A program made the position numbers and the translations under genes. Source: Clostridiales bacterium (lineage in GTDB: Bacteria > Bacillota > Clostridia > Lachnospirales > JAQSXR01). Taken from it: DNA of 64,000 nucleotides. Positions 35,067 through 44,507 of the stretch are shown here, in pieces. The notes beneath the pieces are model-generated. The model was given only the letters and a program-made list of their open reading frames with translations, did no database searches and had not been told where the DNA came from. The stretch is from contig JAQSXR010000009.1 of NCBI GenBank assembly GCA_029256575.1, positions 1 to 64,000 on the forward strand, written 5' to 3'. Numbering within the stretch: position 1 is the first letter of the stretch; each line of letters opens with the position of its first letter.

Positions 35067-36791
35067 ATGAAAATATCAGGAAATAGTTTATTTGTAAAAG
35101 CGCTAAAAGATGAAGGTGTTGATACACTCTTTGCATATCCAGGTGGATGTGTTATAGATTTATTTGACGAGCTATATAAACAAAGGGATATTGAAATGAT
35201 ATTACCTAGACATGAACAAGCAGCCGTTCATGCCGCAGATGGATATGCTCGTTCTACAGGTAAAGTAGGAGTATGCCTCGTAACGAGTGGCCCAGGTGCT
35301 ACCAATATCGTGACAGGAATTGCAACTGCAAACTATGATAGTGTTCCAATTGTATGTTTTACAGGACAAGTACCAACTAGACTAATTGGAAATGATGCAT
35401 TCCAAGAAGTTGATATTGTAGGGATAACAAGAAGCATTACCAAACATAGTATAATGGTAACAAAAAGAGAAGATCTTGGAAGAGTTATAAAAGAAGCCTT
35501 CTTTATTGCGAATACAGGTCGTAAAGGGCCAGTAGTAATTGATTTACCTTCTGATATAATGAAAGAATTAGGAGACAATCGATATCCGAAAGAAGTAAAT
35601 ATTAGAAGTTATAAACCAACTACTAATGTTCACATTGGTCAATTAAAGAAAGCTTTGGGAATACTTGAAGAAGCTAAGAAACCAGTATTTTTAATTGGTG
35701 GAGGAGTTAATATTGCTAAGGCTAATGAAGAGTTTACAAAACTTGTTGAGCTAACAGGAATTCCTGTAATCACAACAATAATGGGCAAAGGTGCAATTGC
35801 AACAAATCATAAACTATATATTGGAAATATCGGAATGCATGGAAGCTATGCAGCAAACAAAGCAATTAGTGAATGTGATGTTATGTTTTCAATCGGAACA
35901 AGATTTAATGATAGAATTACAGGTAAAATAAGCGAATTTGCACCTAACGCTAAAATAATTCATATTGATATTGATACAGCTTCCATTTCTAGAAACATAA
36001 AAGTTGATATTCCAATCGTTGCAGATGCAAAGTTAGCAATTGAAAAGATAATGGAGATGGCGAAACCTCTTAATATTATAGAATGGGTAACTGAAGTAAC
36101 GAATTGGAAGGCGGAATTCCCATTGAAAATGGAGTCTAAAAATGGAATTTCACCACAAAAGATATTTGAAACAATAAACAATACTTTTGATAATTCGGTT
36201 ATTGTAACAGATGTAGGTCAACATCAAATGTGGACGACTCAATTTATTGAACTTAACCAAAACAGACAATTATTAACTTCCGGAGGACTTGGTACCATGG
36301 GTTACGGTTTTCCAGCAGCGATTGGAGCACAACTTGGAAATCCAGATAAAAAAGTTATTTGTATTTCAGGAGATGGTGGCATACAAATGAATATACAGGA
36401 GTTAGCAACTGCAGTTGCACAAGAACTCCCTTTGATAATTATGATATTTAATAACAGCTATCTTGGAATGGTACGTCAATGGCAACAACTTTTTTACGAT
36501 AAAAGATATTCTTCAACATGCTTAACAAGCAGAAAAAGTTGTAAGAAAAACTGTTTAGATCCAAATAAAGAGTGTCCTCCATATTCACCCGATTTTGTTA
36601 AGTTAGCCGAAAGTTATGGGGCAATAGGAATAAGAGTAACAAAAGAAGATGAAATTATGCCAGCATTTGAAAAAGCATCATCATCTACGGATACACCAAT
36701 TATTATTGAATTTATTATAGATAGTAACCAACTTGTTTTACCTATGGTTAAATCAGGTAATCCACTTAGCGAAATGATAATGGAGGGTTAG
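35067..36791 (+). CDS. ilvB: Acetolactate synthase large (catalytic) subunit
   Basis: A 574-residue thiamine diphosphate enzyme making acetolactate from pyruvate, the first committed step of valine, leucine and isoleucine synthesis. All three domains are present: YPGGCVIDLFDEL with the catalytic Glu in PRHEQAAVHAADGYAR, the central NAD-like fold (VFLIGGGVNIAKA), and the ThDP motif GDGGIQMNIQELATA...NNSYLGMVRQWQ. An unusual four-Cys insert, CLTSRKSCKKNCLDPNKEC, sits at about 490-508 near the active-site end. AGGAGG precedes the ATG. It is controlled by the T-box upstream and couples to ilvN. Confidence 0.95.
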   Translation: MKISGNSLFVKALKDEGVDTLFAYPGGCVIDLFDELYKQRDIEMILPRHEQAAVHAADGYARSTGKVGVCLVTSGPGATNIVTGIATANYDSVPIVCFTGQVPTRLIGNDAFQEVDIVGITRSITKHSIMVTKREDLGRVIKEAFFIANTGRKGPVVIDLPSDIMKELGDNRYPKEVNIRSYKPTTNVHIGQLKKALGILEEAKKPVFLIGGGVNIAKANEEFTKLVELTGIPVITTIMGKGAIATNHKLYIGNIGMHGSYAANKAISECDVMFSIGTRFNDRITGKISEFAPNAKIIHIDIDTASISRNIKVDIPIVADAKLAIEKIMEMAKPLNIIEWVTEVTNWKAEFPLKMESKNGISPQKIFETINNTFDNSVIVTDVGQHQMWTTQFIELNQNRQLLTSGGLGTMGYGFPAAIGAQLGNPDKKVICISGDGGIQMNIQELATAVAQELPLIIMIFNNSYLGMVRQWQQLFYDKRYSSTCLTSRKSCKKNCLDPNKECPPYSPDFVKLAESYGAIGIRVTKEDEIMPAFEKASSSTDTPIIIEFIIDSNQLVLPMVKSGNPLSEMIMEG

Positions 36792-36794
36792 ATT

Positions 36795-37274
36795 ATGAAA
36801 AAAAGATGGATTTCATTATTTGTAGAAAACAATGTAGGTGTTTTAGCAAAGATTTCAGGAATGTTTTCTGGAAAAGCATATAATCTTGAAAGCTTAACAG
36901 TTGGCGAAACGGAAGATAAGACGATGTCTAGAATTACGATTGGGTTAATGAGTAATGATGAGATATTCGAGCAAATTAAAAAACAGTTAAATAGATGCGT
37001 GGATGTCATTAAAGTTATAGATTTAACTGATTTAGAAGTGCATTTGAAAGAATTAATGTTTATCAAGATTATGGATTGTTCTTTGGAAGATAGAGAAGAG
37101 ATTTTTAGAATAGCTAAAGTTTATGATTTAAAAGTAATCGATTATAATATTAATAATATTGTGGTTGAATCAGTTAATACGGATAGTAGAAATAATGAAA
37201 TTATAAATTTAATGAAAAAATTTAAAAACATTGAAGTAGTTCGTGGCGGAAGTGTTGCAATGGAAAGAGTATAG
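36795..37274 (+). CDS. ilvN: Acetolactate synthase small (regulatory) subunit
   Basis: A 159-residue regulatory subunit starting three bases after ilvB, with GGAGG overlapping its stop. The N-terminal ACT domain (about 1-75) has WISLFVENNVGVLAKISGMF and the region NLESLTVGETEDKTMSRITI that binds valine for feedback inhibition. The C-terminal half is the activation domain. Length fits IlvN/IlvH. No terminator is obvious behind it. Confidence 0.93.
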   Translation: MKKRWISLFVENNVGVLAKISGMFSGKAYNLESLTVGETEDKTMSRITIGLMSNDEIFEQIKKQLNRCVDVIKVIDLTDLEVHLKELMFIKIMDCSLEDREEIFRIAKVYDLKVIDYNINNIVVESVNTDSRNNEIINLMKKFKNIEVVRGGSVAMERV

Positions 37275-37411
37275 GAAAGAGATATATACGGTTATTAATC
37301 TTATTGTTTTGTGAAAAACATAAAAGATACATGTGGATTTTCTTCTATACTTTAGGTTATAATAGAATGTAATACTAGTTTAAAATATAAGACCTCGAGA
37401 GGAGAATCACT

Positions 37412-37726
37412 ATGGATGTTAAAATTATAGGATTAAATGAATTTGATGAAGCAATAAATGAAAAGGATAAAGTCGTATTAGTTGACTTTTATGCTGATTG
37501 GTGTGGACCTTGTAAGATGTTAGCACCTGTAATACATGAAATAGCGGAAGAAAATGTTGATAAAGTTTCAGTATATAAAGTAAATATTGATGAGAGTATG
37601 GAGTTATCTGAACGATATAAGGTTATGAACATACCAACTATTATTGCATTTAAAGACGGAGAAGTCATTGCAAAAGAAATTGGAATTAAACCAAAAGAAG
37701 TTTATGAAGGAATAATAGGTAAATAA
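37412..37726 (+). CDS. trxA: Thioredoxin
   Basis: A 104-residue single-domain thioredoxin with the active site ADWCGPCKML (about 28-37), cis-proline in NIPTIIAFKDG and usual length. It reduces disulphides in cytosolic proteins. GAGAGGAG precedes the ATG. It stands alone, with an intergenic gap before it and a terminator after it. Confidence 0.95.
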   Translation: MDVKIIGLNEFDEAINEKDKVVLVDFYADWCGPCKMLAPVIHEIAEENVDKVSVYKVNIDESMELSERYKVMNIPTIIAFKDGEVIAKEIGIKPKEVYEGIIGK

Positions 37727-37738
37727 TTAAAGAATAGA

Positions 37739-37795
37739 AAAGATTATTTTAGTTCGAGTTAGTATAAATGGCTCAACTAGAATAGTCTTTTTTTT
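37739..37795 (+). terminator. Intrinsic terminator after trxA
   Basis: AAGATTATTTTAGTTCGAG pairs with CTCAACTAGAATAGTCTT (a bulge and G-T pairs), followed by a run of eight T. Confidence 0.8.
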
Positions 37796-37980
37796 ATTTC
37801 TTATTTTAAGATACTGAAAAGTCCTTATGAATGTTTTTGAAAATCTAGGTTTGAAATCGTAATTTAGTCGAAAAGATATCTTAGAAAAATATAATTAGAA
37901 CTATTTAGGCATAATATATTTAAGTTTTATATTAACGAATAGGTAAGATAAAACAATATAAGGATTAAAGGGAGAAAAAT

Positions 37981-39735
37981 ATGAAAAAGTTTTTTGTGTT
38001 ATTAATGGTTAGTATTCTAACTGTTTCATTAGTCGCTTGTAAGAACAACGAGAATGAAAATAATTCGAAATCAGAATTTAAAGCAGGCACGTATGAAGGG
38101 ACTGCAAAAGGATATGGTGGAGATATCATCGCTACTGTTATTTTGTCCAATGAGAAAATAAAAGAAGTTAAAGTTGTTGGAGATAAAGAGACAGAAGGAA
38201 TTGGTAGTGTTGCAATAGATATACTACCCGAGCAGATTGTTGAAAAACAATCTGTAAAAGTGGATGCGGTAGCAAGTGCAACAGTTACAAGTAATGCAAT
38301 TATAGAGGCTGTAACCAAAGCACTAGAAAGTGCTGGAGTCGATGTGGAATCTTTAGTGCCAATTCAAACTGAGAATATAGATAAGGAAGAAAAAACTGTA
38401 AATGTTGATGTTGTAATAGTCGGAGCAGGTGGGGCTGGGATGACAGCTGCAATAGAATTAAAAAACGCTGGTATAAATGTAATAATTATAGAAAAAATGG
38501 CAATGGTTGGTGGAAATACAATAAAAGCAACCGGTGGGATGAATGCTTCTGAGACTCGCGTACAAGAGAAGTTAGGAATTGAAGATAGCAATGAGACATT
38601 TATTGAAGATACGATGGTTGGCGGATATAATGTTAATAATAGGCAGTTAGTAACCGTAATGGCAGAAAATTCTGCAGAGGCGATTGATTGGTTAGATTCG
38701 ATAGGAGCCCCGCTTCCAGAAGTTTCTTTCTCAGGGGGTGCTACCAATAAACGTATTCATCGACCAGAAGGTGGAGCTGGTGTTGGTGCCTATTTAGTTG
38801 AAAAATTTACCGATAACTTAGAGGCATTAGATATTGAAGTTATGTTAAATACGAAAGCAACTGAAATCCTGACAGACAACGGTAGAGCTATAGGGATTAA
38901 AGCAGAATCAACTAACACAAATTACACGATTAATGCAAAGGCAGTAATTATAGCTACTGGTGGTTTTGGAGCCAATGAAGAACTTTATACGAAATACAAA
39001 CCAGAATTAAAAGGATATGTATCAACTAATACTCCTGGTGCTACTGGTGATGGAATTGTAATGGCGGAAATGATAGGAGCAAATCTTGTAGATATAGACC
39101 AAATACAAGTTCATCCAACGGTAGAGCAGACAACAAGTATTATGATTACAGAATCTGTTCGTGGTGGTGGAGCAATTCTTGTCAACCAAGAGGGAAAAAG
39201 ATTTGTAGATGAATTATTAACCCGAGATGTGGTATCGGATGCAGTAATTGCACAAGAAGGCAGCTATTCATATATCATATTTGATCAATTATTACGAGAC
39301 AATCTAAGTGCAATAGAAAAATATGTGGAAAATAATATTACGGAACAAGGAGAGACAATAGAAGAACTTGCTGGAAAAATTAATATGGATCCTAAAATAT
39401 TAGCAGAGACTTTAAAAACTTGGAACGAAGCAGTAGCATCTCAAAATGATGCCGAATTTAAGAGAACGACTGGTATGGATAATAATATCTCAGTAGGACC
39501 ATATTATGCAATAAAGATTGCTCCAGGGGTTCATTATACAATGGGCGGTGTAGAAATTAATACAAAATCTGAAGTTATATCAACCAAAGGAGTTGCGATA
39601 CCTGGTTTATTTGCAGCAGGTGAAGTAACTGGTGGTATTCATGGTGCAAATCGTATTGGGGGTAATGCTGTAGCAGAGATTGTAGTATTTGGTAGAGTTG
39701 CCGCAGCATCAGCAATCGAATATATAAAAAAATAA
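37981..39735 (+). CDS. FMN-binding, FAD-dependent fumarate reductase-like lipoprotein
   Basis: A 584-residue extracytoplasmic flavoprotein. A lipoprotein signal ends at LVAC (Cys 20). An FMN-binding domain (about 34-115) contains DAVASATVTSNAI, where a Thr would carry covalent FMN. The rest is a fumarate reductase/succinate dehydrogenase-type flavoprotein: FAD motif DVVIVGAGGAGMTAAIEL (about 141-158), GGNTIKATGGMNA, GVHYTMGGVEI and HGANRIGGNA near the end. Relatives reduce fumarate, urocanate or other enoates as electron acceptors in anaerobes; the substrate here is unclear. GGGAG precedes the ATG. It forms its own transcription unit. Confidence 0.9.
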   Translation: MKKFFVLLMVSILTVSLVACKNNENENNSKSEFKAGTYEGTAKGYGGDIIATVILSNEKIKEVKVVGDKETEGIGSVAIDILPEQIVEKQSVKVDAVASATVTSNAIIEAVTKALESAGVDVESLVPIQTENIDKEEKTVNVDVVIVGAGGAGMTAAIELKNAGINVIIIEKMAMVGGNTIKATGGMNASETRVQEKLGIEDSNETFIEDTMVGGYNVNNRQLVTVMAENSAEAIDWLDSIGAPLPEVSFSGGATNKRIHRPEGGAGVGAYLVEKFTDNLEALDIEVMLNTKATEILTDNGRAIGIKAESTNTNYTINAKAVIIATGGFGANEELYTKYKPELKGYVSTNTPGATGDGIVMAEMIGANLVDIDQIQVHPTVEQTTSIMITESVRGGGAILVNQEGKRFVDELLTRDVVSDAVIAQEGSYSYIIFDQLLRDNLSAIEKYVENNITEQGETIEELAGKINMDPKILAETLKTWNEAVASQNDAEFKRTTGMDNNISVGPYYAIKIAPGVHYTMGGVEINTKSEVISTKGVAIPGLFAAGEVTGGIHGANRIGGNAVAEIVVFGRVAAASAIEYIKK

Positions 39736-39752
39736 TAATTAGTAAATTAACT

Positions 39753-39802
39753 GTATTTTTCTTGAAGAAAAATGAAGAGTAAATGATCTTCAAGAAAAAT
39801 AC
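39753..39802 (+). terminator. Long hairpin after the flavoprotein gene
   Basis: GTATTTTTCTTGAAG and CTTCAAGAAAAATAC form a perfect 15-bp stem around a 20-base loop. No T-run follows on the + strand (ACAAAACATT), so it may end transcription weakly or protect the 3' end. Confidence 0.5.
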
Positions 39803-39961
39803 AAAACATTACATAGTAAAAAATATTCATGTAGATTTTTTCATCAAAATTACGTTATAATAGACTAAATATATAAGATTATATAATGTTAGAGAAAGCT
39901 AATACACTTAATAGGTGGTAAGTACCCGTCTATTATCATTGTATGAAGGGAAGATAAGATA

Positions 39962-40378
39962 ATGAATTCACAGAGTATTATTAATGTAAGGTATGTAGAG
40001 ACGGATCAGATGGGTATTGTTCATCATTCAAACTATCCAGTATGGTATGAAGTGGCAAGAACAGAATTTATCAAAAAAGTTGGAATAACATATACGGATA
40101 TGGAAAAGTTAGGGTTAACTGTTCCATTGATTGAGTTACAATGTAGATATTTATCTCCTGCTTTTTATGAAGATGAATTAATAGTTGAAGTTAACTTAGT
40201 AACCGCTACAAATGTAAAATTAGAATTTAGATATAAGATTTATCGTAAAGGTGAAGAAAAACCAATTAATACAGGAATGACAATGCATGCAATAGTTGAT
40301 CACAATATGAAACCTATGAATTTTAAGAAACAATTCCCAGATATATACAATAGCTTTATAAATGCAATTGAACTGTAA
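39962..40378 (+). CDS. Acyl-CoA thioesterase, 4-hydroxybenzoyl-CoA thioesterase/YbgC type
   Basis: A 138-residue hot-dog-fold protein. The active-site line VRYVETDQMGIVHHSNYPVW carries the Asp and the HHSNY motif of YbgC-like thioesterases that hydrolyse acyl-CoA or acyl-ACP in the cytosol. Substrate unknown. AAGGGAAG lies upstream of the ATG; TATAAT near 39855 may be its -10. The 225-base gap before it holds the hairpin described separately and a small AATAG...CTATT stem near 39910-39935. Confidence 0.9.
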   Translation: MNSQSIINVRYVETDQMGIVHHSNYPVWYEVARTEFIKKVGITYTDMEKLGLTVPLIELQCRYLSPAFYEDELIVEVNLVTATNVKLEFRYKIYRKGEEKPINTGMTMHAIVDHNMKPMNFKKQFPDIYNSFINAIEL

Positions 40379-40460
40379 GTTAACAAAAATTATCAAACGA
40401 TGTTTAATCAATTACATATTATAAATTTTAAAAATATATGAAAACTAATGTAAATTATTC

Positions 40461-40488
40461 TTGTACATTTTAAAAAAGATGTTATAAT
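40461..40488 (+). promoter_or_regulatory. Promoter of the feoAB operon
   Basis: TTGTAC (40461-40466), a 16-base spacer and TATAAT (40483-40488). About 100 bases separate it from feoA and hold a terminator hairpin. I see no clear Fur box. Confidence 0.5.
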
Positions 40489-40519
40489 ATAAATGAATAA
40501 GGAATATAGTAGTAGAAAA

Positions 40520-40549
40520 GGTGGTATTTGCTGTACTGCCATATTTTTT
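40520..40549 (+). terminator. Leader terminator upstream of feoA
   Basis: GGTGGTA and TACTGCC pair (with two G-T) around TTTGCTG, followed by TTTTTT. It lies inside the predicted feoA leader and could attenuate iron-uptake expression. A second stem, GTTAGC...GCTAAC, follows at about 40559-40574. Confidence 0.5.
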
Positions 40550-40591
40550 AAATGTGCGTTAGCGTAGGCTAACACAAAGGAGCGTGACGAG

Positions 40592-40822
40592 ATGACATTA
40601 GATAAACTTGAAATTGGAAAAGATGCCAAGATTTTAGCAGTAGGTGGTGAAGGTGCTTTACGAAGAAGACTGCTTGATATGGGACTAACACCAAATACAA
40701 AAATAATGATAAGGAAGGTTGCTCCAATGGGCGACCCAATTGAGATTCATATAAGAGGATATGAGTTAACGATTCGTATTGAAGATGCTAAAAAAATTGG
40801 CGTGGAGGTGCTAGTATCATGA
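40592..40822 (+). CDS. feoA: Ferrous iron transport protein A
   Basis: A 76-residue SH3-like FeoA with DKLEIGKDAKILAVGGEGALRRRLLDMG and the conserved region GDPIEIHIRGYELTIR. It is a small cytosolic partner of the FeoB iron transporter. AAGGAG lies upstream. The stop overlaps the feoB start by four bases (ATGA), so the pair is translationally coupled. Confidence 0.93.
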   Translation: MTLDKLEIGKDAKILAVGGEGALRRRLLDMGLTPNTKIMIRKVAPMGDPIEIHIRGYELTIRIEDAKKIGVEVLVS

Positions 40823-42147
40823 TATTTGCACTAATAGGCAATCAAAATAGCGGTAAAACTACATTGTTTAATCAACTAACAGGTTCAAATCAACGAGTTG
40901 GTAATTTTCCGGGTGTTACCGTTGAACGTAAAGAAGGCATAATTAAAGGACATAAAGAAGCGACTGTAGTGGATTTACCAGGTATTTACTCAATATCACC
41001 ATATTCTAATGAAGAAATCGTAACTAGAGACTTTTTATTAAAAAGTAGACCAGATGCTATTATCAATATTGTTGATGCAACGAATATCGAACGTAATTTA
41101 TATCTTACTTTACAATTAATTGAATTAGAGATTCCAATGGTATTAGCTCTTAATATGATGGATGAAGTTCGATCAAACGGGAATACCATTGATATTAAAG
41201 GACTACAAACAGAACTTGGAATTCCTGTAGTACCAATTTCGGCAGTTAAGAATGAAGGTATAACAGAATTAGTTGATAAAGCATTATTAGTAATTGAAAA
41301 ACAAAGAAAACCGAAAATACTAGATTTCTGCACAGGAGCGGTACATAGAACAATACATGCTGTGGCACATTTGATTGAAGACCATGCTGAAAAAATTGGT
41401 GTACCAAGACGTTTTGCAGCCACTAAACTGGTTGAAGGCGATGACATTATGCAAGAGGCTCTAAAATTAAGTGAAAATGAAATTGATATGATTGCGCATA
41501 GCGTAACAGAAATGGAAACGGACCTTGGTATAGATAGAGAAGCTGCTCTTGCAGATATGAGATACAATTTTATAGAAAAGTTATGTCAAAATAATGTTGT
41601 AAAGACCGGAAAATCGAAAGAACATGAACGAAGTATTTTGATAGATAAATTACTTACACATAAATATTTTGCAATTCCGACTTTCTTATTGATAATGTTA
41701 ACTATATTTTGGCTTACATTTGATGTAATCGGTCAAAGAATAAGTGATTTACTAAGTTTAGGAATTGATAATTTAACGGGTTTAGTTGATACAATGTTAG
41801 CAAATTACGGATTGAATCCAGTTGTACATAGCCTAGTGATAGATGGTATATTTGCCGGTGTTGGAAGTGTATTATCATTTATACCTATTATTGTTACGTT
41901 ATTTTTCTTCTTATCAATACTTGAAGATAGCGGATACATGGCTAGAATTGCATTTGTAATGGATAAACTTCTTCGCAAAATTGGACTTTCTGGTCGTAGT
42001 GTAGTTCCAATGTTAATAGGATTTGGATGTTCTGTACCCGCGATTATGTCAACCAGAACACTAAGTAGTGATAGAGATCGTAAAATGACAATATTACTCA
42101 CACCTTTTATGAGCTGTAGTGCCAAATTACCAATTTATGCAGTTTAG
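40819..42147 (+). pseudogene. feoB: FeoB N-terminal fragment: G domain and first membrane helices
   Basis: The 442-residue fragment has the complete GTPase (P-loop GNQNSGKTTLFNQLTG, switch GNFPGVTVER, DLPGIYS, NMMD) and the first half of the Fe(II) permease, through the Gate motif GFGCSVPAIMSTRTL and PFMSCSAKLPIYA. There the frame meets TAG. FeoB proteins continue for about 20-25 residues before the VAIVSGI line, which here appears at once in another frame. A short internal deletion with frame change near 42143 has split the gene. Without the second part the permease is unlikely to transport ferrous iron, unless the break is a sequence error. Confidence 0.85.
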
Positions 42148-42746
42148 TGGCAATAGTCTCAGGGATTATTTTAAAAGGAACAAAGTATAAAGGAAATCCA
42201 GTTCCTTTTGTAATGGAACTTCCAAACTATCGTTTACCATCCGTAAAAACGGTATTGCTCTTAATGTGGGATAAAGCTAAAGATTTTATTATACGAGCAT
42301 TTACAATTATTTTTATAGCAACAATTATTATATGGTTTTTACAAACTTTTGATTTTAAATTTAATGTTGTAACAGATAGTGCTAACAGTATTTTAGCAAG
42401 TATTGGCAAGTTAATTAGTCCGATATTTTATCCACTTGGATTTAGTGATTGGAGAGCATCAACAGCATTAATAACAGGATTTAGTGCGAAAGAAGCAGTA
42501 GTAAGTACATTAGCAGTGTTGATGGGTACTAGTGTTGCAAATTTACCTGAGGCACTTGGAACATTATTTACACCGTTAAGTGCAGCTGCATTTTTAAGCT
42601 TCACACTTTTATACACTCCATGTGTTGCAGCGGTAGCGGCAGTTAAGAGGGAAATGGGAAGTAACCTTAGTGCATTATTCGTTGTTTTATTTCAAACAGG
42701 AGTTGCATGGTTTGTGGCGTTTGCAATTTATACAGGGAGTTATTGA
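42147..42746 (+). pseudogene. feoB: FeoB C-terminal fragment
   Basis: A 199-residue continuation of FeoB in the next frame, beginning at AIVSGIILKGTKYKG and holding the LPNYRLPS line, the second Gate motif region WRASTALITGFSAKEAVVSTL and the last helices ending FVAFAIYTGSY. There is no credible ribosome site for a separate start at GTG 42147. The fragment is otherwise well preserved, which argues for a recent break or an assembly fault. Confidence 0.85.
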
Positions 42747-42829
42747 ATGGTCATTCAGAGAATTTCTTTAATAAACACTTTGCAGTCGGAACTAGATGAT
42801 TTGACAAACGTAGAAATGAAGGTGAACTT

Positions 42830-42982
42830 ATGAACTTAATTGATATCGTAGTAATAGTTGTAATCGTTACGTTGGTTGTGCTTGCCTTTTTAAGTACACG
42901 AAAACGCAAGAAAAATGGTGGAACTTGTGGAGGTTGTTCAGGTTGCAGCAGTGCTGCAAGTTGCAGTCAATATAAAGATTAG
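42830..42982 (+). CDS. FeoB-associated Cys-rich membrane peptide
   Basis: A 50-residue gene, ATG after GAAGGTGAAC. One membrane helix (about 3-21, DIVVIVVIVTLVVLAFL) is followed by basic RKRKK and a Cys cluster CGGCSGC...C. This is the FeoB-associated Cys-rich membrane protein family found downstream of clostridial feoB, thought to aid iron handling (family knowledge). Its conservation suggests the locus was recently functional. Confidence 0.85.
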   Translation: MNLIDIVVIVVIVTLVVLAFLSTRKRKKNGGTCGGCSGCSSAASCSQYKD

Positions 42983-43033
42983 TGAATTATGTGAAGGTAA
43001 TAAAGTTCTATATAGTATATTTTTTAAGAATGG

Positions 43034-43066
43034 TAACGTATCATATGTGATACGTTATTTTTTTTA
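43034..43066 (+). terminator. Intrinsic terminator of the feo cluster
   Basis: TAACGTATCA and TGATACGTTA form a perfect ten-pair stem, followed by eight T. The remaining gap to 43309 is AT-rich repeats of ATTAA-type words with no gene or further clear site. Confidence 0.85.
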
Positions 43067-43309
43067 TTAATTTTACATATAGGTATTTAGTAGGGGTTAA
43101 TAGAAAAATATCCCTTAATTTGTTATATGAACATTAATAATTATGAACAGTGGTAAATTAAGAATAATAAATAAATATAAATATTAGGATATTAAAAGAT
43201 TAAGAAATTGAAACATTATGAAATTAATAAGATTAAAACATTAATAAATTATTAACATAAAGAACTTAAAAACAATAAGGGAATATAAACGTTAAGGGGA
43301 GAGATTATA

Positions 43310-43528
43310 ATGAACAAAATTTTAAAGTTTATTATGGTAAGTATTATCATTATTACTGCACTTTCATGTAATTACATTGTTGCTGCAACGAATAATGTAA
43401 AGATTACAAAAGCAAGTGAATTTAAAGATGTAAAAGGGACAGAATGGTTCACACCAAATATACAAGTCGCATATGACCCAGGGGATAGAAGATGGAATTA
43501 TTACTCAAAAGGATATGCTCAGAGCTAA
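43310..43528 (+). pseudogene. SLH-domain secreted protein, 5' fragment
   Basis: A signal peptide (MNKILKFIMVSIIIITALSC) is followed by the start of an S-layer homology domain: FKDVKGTEWFTPNIQVAYD. At GGGG (43481-43484) the frame drifts and ends at 43528. Removing one G restores GIEDGIITQKDMLRAKEHIT, continuous with the next fragment. So a one-base insertion in a G run broke the frame. SLH domains bind cell-wall polymers and hold proteins on the surface. Confidence 0.75.
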
Positions 43529-43649
43529 GGAACATATAACGAGAGAAGAAGTTGCAAGAATAATGTATGCTATTTTAAATAACACGGAAATGATAAAAAA
43601 ATATGAGCTGACAGAAATGAATGAAAAGCTAATATTTAGCTGTAGTTAA
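43485..43649 (+). pseudogene. SLH-domain protein, middle fragment
   Basis: This frame reads IEDGIITQKDMLRAKEHIT then REEVARIMYAIL, an SLH motif, and reaches EMNEKLIFSCS before TAA. SLH proteins would continue with about ten more residues before the AVVNLKTWGLIVGDS line that appears in the third frame. A small deletion with frame change near 43635 is likely. Confidence 0.7.
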
Positions 43650-44484
43650 TCTAAAAACCTGGGGGTTAATAGTCGGGGACAGTAATACTAAATTTAATCC
43701 ACAGCAGACAATTACTAGAGTTGAAGTGATTGCGATCTTAAACAAAGTACTGTTACCTGAAATGAGAAACATAACAAATATAAGCAAGGTTGCGGAAGGG
43801 CAAGCATTAATTGATAGTATAAGAGCGAGACAGCCGGAATTTATTCCGGATGGGTATGATGATTTGTATGATAATAGAGAAAGATGTGAAGAGTGGTTTC
43901 TAGAAAATGTACCTTATGGTAAAGATGTTAGTATACTAACAAATGGAATCGAATTTAATTACAAAAATAATATATGGAATAATGAGTATGCGTGTATTGA
44001 TATACCTTACATTGAAAAGATGTTTACGTTGTTTTTAAAATCATTTAAATGTACTATTGAAAATGGCAACTATTATATAAGTGGGTATGTACCAGAAAGT
44101 CCGTATGGTTTTTTTACCGCAATAAGCATAAATTTTAGAAATACAAATATAAGTGATGACGATAACCAAATTAATTTTTTGACAGTTGGGGTTGCAAAGA
44201 ATATGTTAATGCCAGAATATTTACTTAAACAAGGAGAAAAATTTAAAATTCAAGTTCCTACTAAAATAGCAAAAGATGGTGAAATGTATGTTTCGTTTAC
44301 CTATTTAACAGAGGGACAAGGGCATGGAAAATATGATGGGATTTTAAGTTATCATTTTAAAGGGGTTAATCCTTTTATGGGAATTGTATATCCGAATGCA
44401 TGTAAAGTAGGATCTACAGCCACAAACGATATCGATACTACATTCCAATGGGATTTTTCAAAAATGTGGGAAATAATTAGATAA
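43639..44484 (+). pseudogene. SLH-domain protein, 3' fragment with unknown C-terminal domain
   Basis: The frame begins with the second SLH core, AVVNLKTWGLIVGDSNTKFNP, then ITRVEVIAILNKVL. The remaining 235 residues are a secreted-type domain that I do not recognise, rich in Tyr, Asn and Asp, with a central NYYISGYVPESPYGFF. A GTG at 43726 could start a shorter product but has no ribosome site. The intact original protein was about 390 residues. Confidence 0.7.
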
Positions 44485-44507
44485 CATAAGTTTTAGGAGG
44501 ATGAGTA

